Assembly: GCA_003614735.1 (NCBI GenBank)
Contig: KZ992666.1
Coordinates: 1 to 22,647 of the forward strand
Reading direction: 5' to 3'
DNA from: Thamnocephalis sphaerospora
Lineage: Eukaryota; Zoopagomycota; Zoopagomycetes; Zoopagales; Sigmoideomycetaceae
DNA: 22,647 nucleotides
The notes under the pieces are model-generated. The model saw only the letters and a list, made by a program, of their open reading frames with translations, was not told the origin of the DNA and did no database searches. The position numbers were made by a program, and so were the translations under genes. Positions 19,780-22,647 of this stretch are shown here, in pieces (position 1 is the stretch's first letter; each line of letters starts with the position of its first letter).

Positions 19780-19785
19780 AATAAA
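19780..19785 (+). terminator. Polyadenylation signal
   Basis: A canonical AATAAA lies 37 bp after the stop codon of the voltage-sensor-like gene, in an AT-rich stretch (ATTAAATTTACC just before it). The spacing fits a short 3' UTR. Confidence 0.6.
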
Positions 19786-20560
19786 TCATCTTCATTTGCG
19801 CCGTAGCTCGTCCACCTTGTCAACGAGGCGGTCAGCTTTAATCCTTGTGTTTCCAAATATAAACTTGGACATTGCTATTTTCTGCACTCTTTTCAATACG
19901 GCAGGCCTTTCCTCACGCCAGCGACATTCGCGTAGCAGGATGGGCTCACAAGTATCTCTGCACGTGTAATGCGCTTGTTACACGCTATCTTTGGCGTAAC
20001 CACATAGTACTAAACTCGACATCATGTTCAATGACAAAAGCCGAGGTCAGATGGCCGCTTGAGCGTACATTGGCAATTTTGCCTTTCCTTCGCTCATCTT
20101 CGCCGTTTACGCACTAAAAATACCAGCTGCGAAAAGCATTGCAGTCAGCAGTGCAGTCTGACCTTACTTGGATCAGCTATTCCCAGCTGTGCAGCACCTT
20201 CTCTCGCTATATTAACCGCCCGTGTGGCACGCCTTTGCCGTTAGGGCCTTCCTGCCGTTGCCGCTGTCACAGTAGCGCAGAATGTCATGCCTGTATCTGA
20301 CTTTTTGCGCAAGCTCTTTGTCTGTACTGTGGCACTGTAGCACACCTAGTACACAAGCAACCACTTGGGTCTATTTTTACGCTACCTTCGCTTTGGTGAC
20401 TTAAATGCCCCACCATTCGCGCATTTTTCCAACCGCTGCCCTCCCGCACACTATCCTCGGCATTCTTTGCTTTTCATTCTGCAGCAAACGCATTGCCGCT
20501 CAATACTTGGCCGCACCACTGCTCTATTTCTTGCACCAAATTTGACCCTACCTGCACTCA
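19786..20560. other. Intergenic region, no gene seen
   Basis: This probably holds the promoter and leader of the gene at 20561. Pyrimidine-rich stretches lie at 20430-20550 (tcctcgg, ttctttgc, ctctatttcttgc), as is usual before fungal start codons. No good TATA box, RNA gene or conserved open frame was found. Confidence 0.5.
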
Positions 20561-22054
20561 ATGGCATCTGAAAACACCTTTCCTACTATGCGCGAGCCGC
20601 GGCGCTTAAAGTGGCTACGCATCAGTGCCATCGTGGTCATGTTCTGTGGACTGGCCGCGTTCTTCGGGCTACAGCTGAATAAGCTACTCAAGCCGTCCAA
20701 GGTATTTCAATCGGTCTACTCTGCAGAGCAGATACAGCTACCGAGCCTACTGTTTACCACCACATGGCCTGCCAAACTCAACGAAATTGAAGTTGAGTTT
20801 AACAGTACCTGGTTTGAGAAACCGAAAGTGGTCAGAGAGTATGAAAGTTTTCATACCAGGTTTCATGTGGTACCATGGGGCCAGGAGATAGAAGAAACTC
20901 GCGCGATAGCACGCTCAGCTACTCAGCACCCAGCTTACATGTTTACACCGGAGAACTGGACTTTTTCCTCGACTACTACCGCCTCAGAGCTAACAGATAC
21001 CAGAGATGGCATGTACCTTGACAGTCTAAAGCTATCATGGACAAGTATACCTCGTATCAACAACACCAGTACTGTTCAGTCGCATTACTTGGATATCTAT
21101 GTAATAGATGATCCTTCGATCTTTTCAAAGGCACGTGAAAAAGGAGTGCCAATTGATTTGCGTAGCATCAGCCCGACTGCGCAAGCAAGGTGTGAAAGGC
21201 GCACCAGTTGTCTGATTAGGCTTCACAAGAAAGTCGAACAGGATGGAGAAAAGCGCACAACAGTCTACACAGCGCACACCGTATCCAGCATACTTTCTGT
21301 AAACGCGCGGTGGCTGAGCATAGAAATTGTTCCTTTCAATCCGGCTGCCGATACTGCCGCCGACAAGTACACTGTGGAGACAGTGCACGCGCGCGACAAC
21401 TTTACAGCGCTTGACCTGGCCGGTACCATGGGTGGTGCCATTTCTTTGGTGCTCGCTGCGTTTGCGTTTCTCTTTGGACAGCGTCGCATGCGTCCCTGGG
21501 GCGTGGTGCAAAAGTATCTACTGCGCAACGCCATTCTGCAAAAGTTTCCGCGCGACATTGTCGAAGTCGACACCAATTGGCGTCCTGTGTCTGTAATGGA
21601 TGGAGGCCTTGTTTCTATGGACATTAGCCCTGGTCGAAGAGTTACATTTGAACCGCCTGCAAGCCCAGGCTCGTCCAATCCTAGGTCACCATCCGTGCAC
21701 TTTGATGCGCAACAGCGACGCATCACTGTATATAACAATGAGGCAAGGCTATCGTTTCCCAGTGTCCTTGGATCCAGCTCTACCCTGGCGCTACCGGAGG
21801 CTGGCTTGCCCACCGCTGAATCGGGCAGCGAAAGCGAATGTGAGCATACGCAAGCTAATGTACTCTTGGAAAAGCGCCTGATCAACCTGGAGAAAGCCAT
21901 GCACAAAAGCATTAACGATCTCGAAGCATTCCGCCTGCGCACCGAGACCTTTTACATGGAGCTTGATCTCTTCCATCAGCGCAAAGGGGCATCGTCAGCA
22001 AGTCGCGGCCGTACGCTGCGTAACTTGTGGAGACATCGCGAGGACGAATCTTGA
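20561..22054 (+). CDS. Two-TM membrane protein with glycosylated loop and cytosolic coiled coil, 497 aa
   Basis: I do not recognise a named family. There is one exon, unlike most neighbours. Residues 1-18 are basic and polar. TM1 is about 19-38 (LRISAIVVMFCGLAAFFGLQ). A loop of about 245 residues carries N-glycosylation sequons at N81, N132, N168 and N280, so it is probably outside the cell or lumenal. TM2 is about 284-309 (LDLAGTMGGAISLVLAAFAF), followed directly by FGQRRMRPWGVVQKYLLR, which looks like a juxtamembrane anchor. The cytosolic part has a Ser/Pro-rich linker and a predicted coiled coil at about 434-475 (LLEKRLINLEKAMHKSINDL and on). Both termini inside with a large outer loop is the topology of P2X- and DEG/ENaC-type channels, but I see none of their motifs. 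A receptor or wall-sensing role is possible. The start ATG follows a pyrimidine-rich leader. Confidence 0.85.
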   Translation: MASENTFPTMREPRRLKWLRISAIVVMFCGLAAFFGLQLNKLLKPSKVFQSVYSAEQIQLPSLLFTTTWPAKLNEIEVEFNSTWFEKPKVVREYESFHTRFHVVPWGQEIEETRAIARSATQHPAYMFTPENWTFSSTTTASELTDTRDGMYLDSLKLSWTSIPRINNTSTVQSHYLDIYVIDDPSIFSKAREKGVPIDLRSISPTAQARCERRTSCLIRLHKKVEQDGEKRTTVYTAHTVSSILSVNARWLSIEIVPFNPAADTAADKYTVETVHARDNFTALDLAGTMGGAISLVLAAFAFLFGQRRMRPWGVVQKYLLRNAILQKFPRDIVEVDTNWRPVSVMDGGLVSMDISPGRRVTFEPPASPGSSNPRSPSVHFDAQQRRITVYNNEARLSFPSVLGSSSTLALPEAGLPTAESGSESECEHTQANVLLEKRLINLEKAMHKSINDLEAFRLRTETFYMELDLFHQRKGASSASRGRTLRNLWRHREDES

Positions 22055-22604
22055 GCTGTTTGCTACCAGCGCATGGCCAGGTTGGCGGCATCTGCATCCA
22101 TATTTGCACAGTATTGTAACCGTTCTAGCAATTGGTATTTCCAGCCCGCCGTCGTATTGTGATAGCGCAAGTGGCATTCCACTCATCCCAAACAGTATAT
22201 TGACAAGCATATATTGATATTTATCAGTAACCGCATGTTTTACCATCAAATACAGCAAGTATTCTGAATTACCGTAGTAGCTGCGTCATCTCCAATCGCC
22301 ATGCTGTTTTAGCTACTAACAAGCGTTTCATCGATACCCTATTGAGTGTTTGCAAGCCTGCTGGCGTGTCGCGCCCATTTAGACCAGCGAATTGCAAATG
22401 TCTTTATTTCTCGTTATTAGCAAGCATTCCGCCAAATATTATTAGCTATTTGCATACCATCAGGCTCTTGTCACCTCAATCTATCTAGCGGATCATAAAT
22501 GTCCATGTTGCGGATGCGAAAATAGTAAAAAAAGCTCGCCTTGGCGATTTCGCACTCTAAAGTTCCCGTTATGAATATATCATTCTCGAATGCCTAGAGC
22601 TAAT
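22055..22604. other. AT-richer intergenic region, no protein gene seen
   Basis: This lies between the two-TM protein gene and the tRNA. It has more A+T than the rest of the window and no open frame with protein-like content. It should contain the 3' UTR of the upstream gene and, near its end, the upstream element of the tRNA. Confidence 0.55.
22574..22580 (+). promoter_or_regulatory. TATA-like element upstream of tRNA-Tyr
   Basis: AATATAT lies 24-31 bp before the first base of the tRNA. This is the distance at which TFIIIB contacts DNA; some fungi, fission yeast for one, need a TATA box here for tRNA transcription. The link is inferred from position only. Confidence 0.4.
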
Positions 22605-22647
22605 CCGAGAATAGCTCAGTTGGTAGAGCGGGAGACTGTAGTGAACA
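22605..22647 (+). tRNA. tRNA-Tyr (anticodon GTA), 5' half, cut by the window end
   Basis: Acceptor strand CCGAGAA (22605-22611), TA, then D-arm GCTC-AGTTGGTA-GAGC with both stem strands pairing (22614-22617 with 22626-22629). The anticodon strand GGAGA is followed by loop bases CTGTAG, with anticodon GTA at 22638-22640. The A box TAGCTCAGTTGG (22612-22623) is a perfect match to the eukaryotic consensus. Nuclear tRNA-Tyr genes almost always carry a short intron after position 37, so the bases from about 22642 are probably its start. The 3' half lies outside, so the acceptor stem cannot be checked. Confidence 0.85.

Overview
The window is nuclear DNA from a fungus, and probably from an early-diverging lineage. 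The clues are many very short GT-AG introns (46-98 bp), an Spt5 whose C-terminal repeats match the fission-yeast nonapeptide type, secreted class-3 lipases, a compact gene layout with small intergenic gaps, and a eukaryotic tRNA with an A box. The exact lineage cannot be fixed from sequence reading alone. Zoopagomycota-like fungi are my best guess, and that is inference. Splice structures were worked out by hand from frame continuity, GT/AG signals and family motifs.

Layout. 1-3993 (+): the 3' part of SPT5, 16 exons, running in from outside the window. 4114-6741 (-): an unrecognised Ser/Thr/Ala-rich protein of 834 aa, convergent with SPT5. 7026-7566 (-): a complete yippee-like zinc protein (4 exons, 113 aa), with a possible terminal exon of another gene just upstream (7658-7876, -). 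8215-13570: two tandem copies of a lipase gene with their promoters, each coding for a 396-aa secreted class-3 lipase. 13772-16235 (-): a TMEM62-type metallophosphoesterase with a membrane-embedded C-terminal part (4 exons, 755 aa). It diverges from 16542-18015 (+): an SR-type splicing factor with one RRM, two CCHC knuckles and an RS/RD tail (9 exons, 270 aa). 18741-19743 (+): a small four-helix membrane protein resembling a stand-alone voltage-sensor domain (6 exons, 201 aa). 20561-22054 (+): an intronless 497-aa membrane protein with two transmembrane segments, a glycosylated loop and a cytosolic coiled coil. 22605-end (+): the 5' half of a tRNA-Tyr(GTA).

The genes do not form one pathway. 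SPT5 and the SR protein act in transcription elongation and splicing. The lipases act outside the cell, probably in lipid scavenging. TMEM62-like, the voltage-sensor-like protein and the two-TM protein are membrane proteins of unclear role. I see no CRISPR array, transposon, viral element or defence island. The most rewarding points are the lipase duplication that includes its promoter, the phase-2 microexons that split both zinc knuckles of the SR protein, the voltage-sensor-like protein with a weakened S4, and the composite Spt5 repeat region with a retainable intron directly after it.
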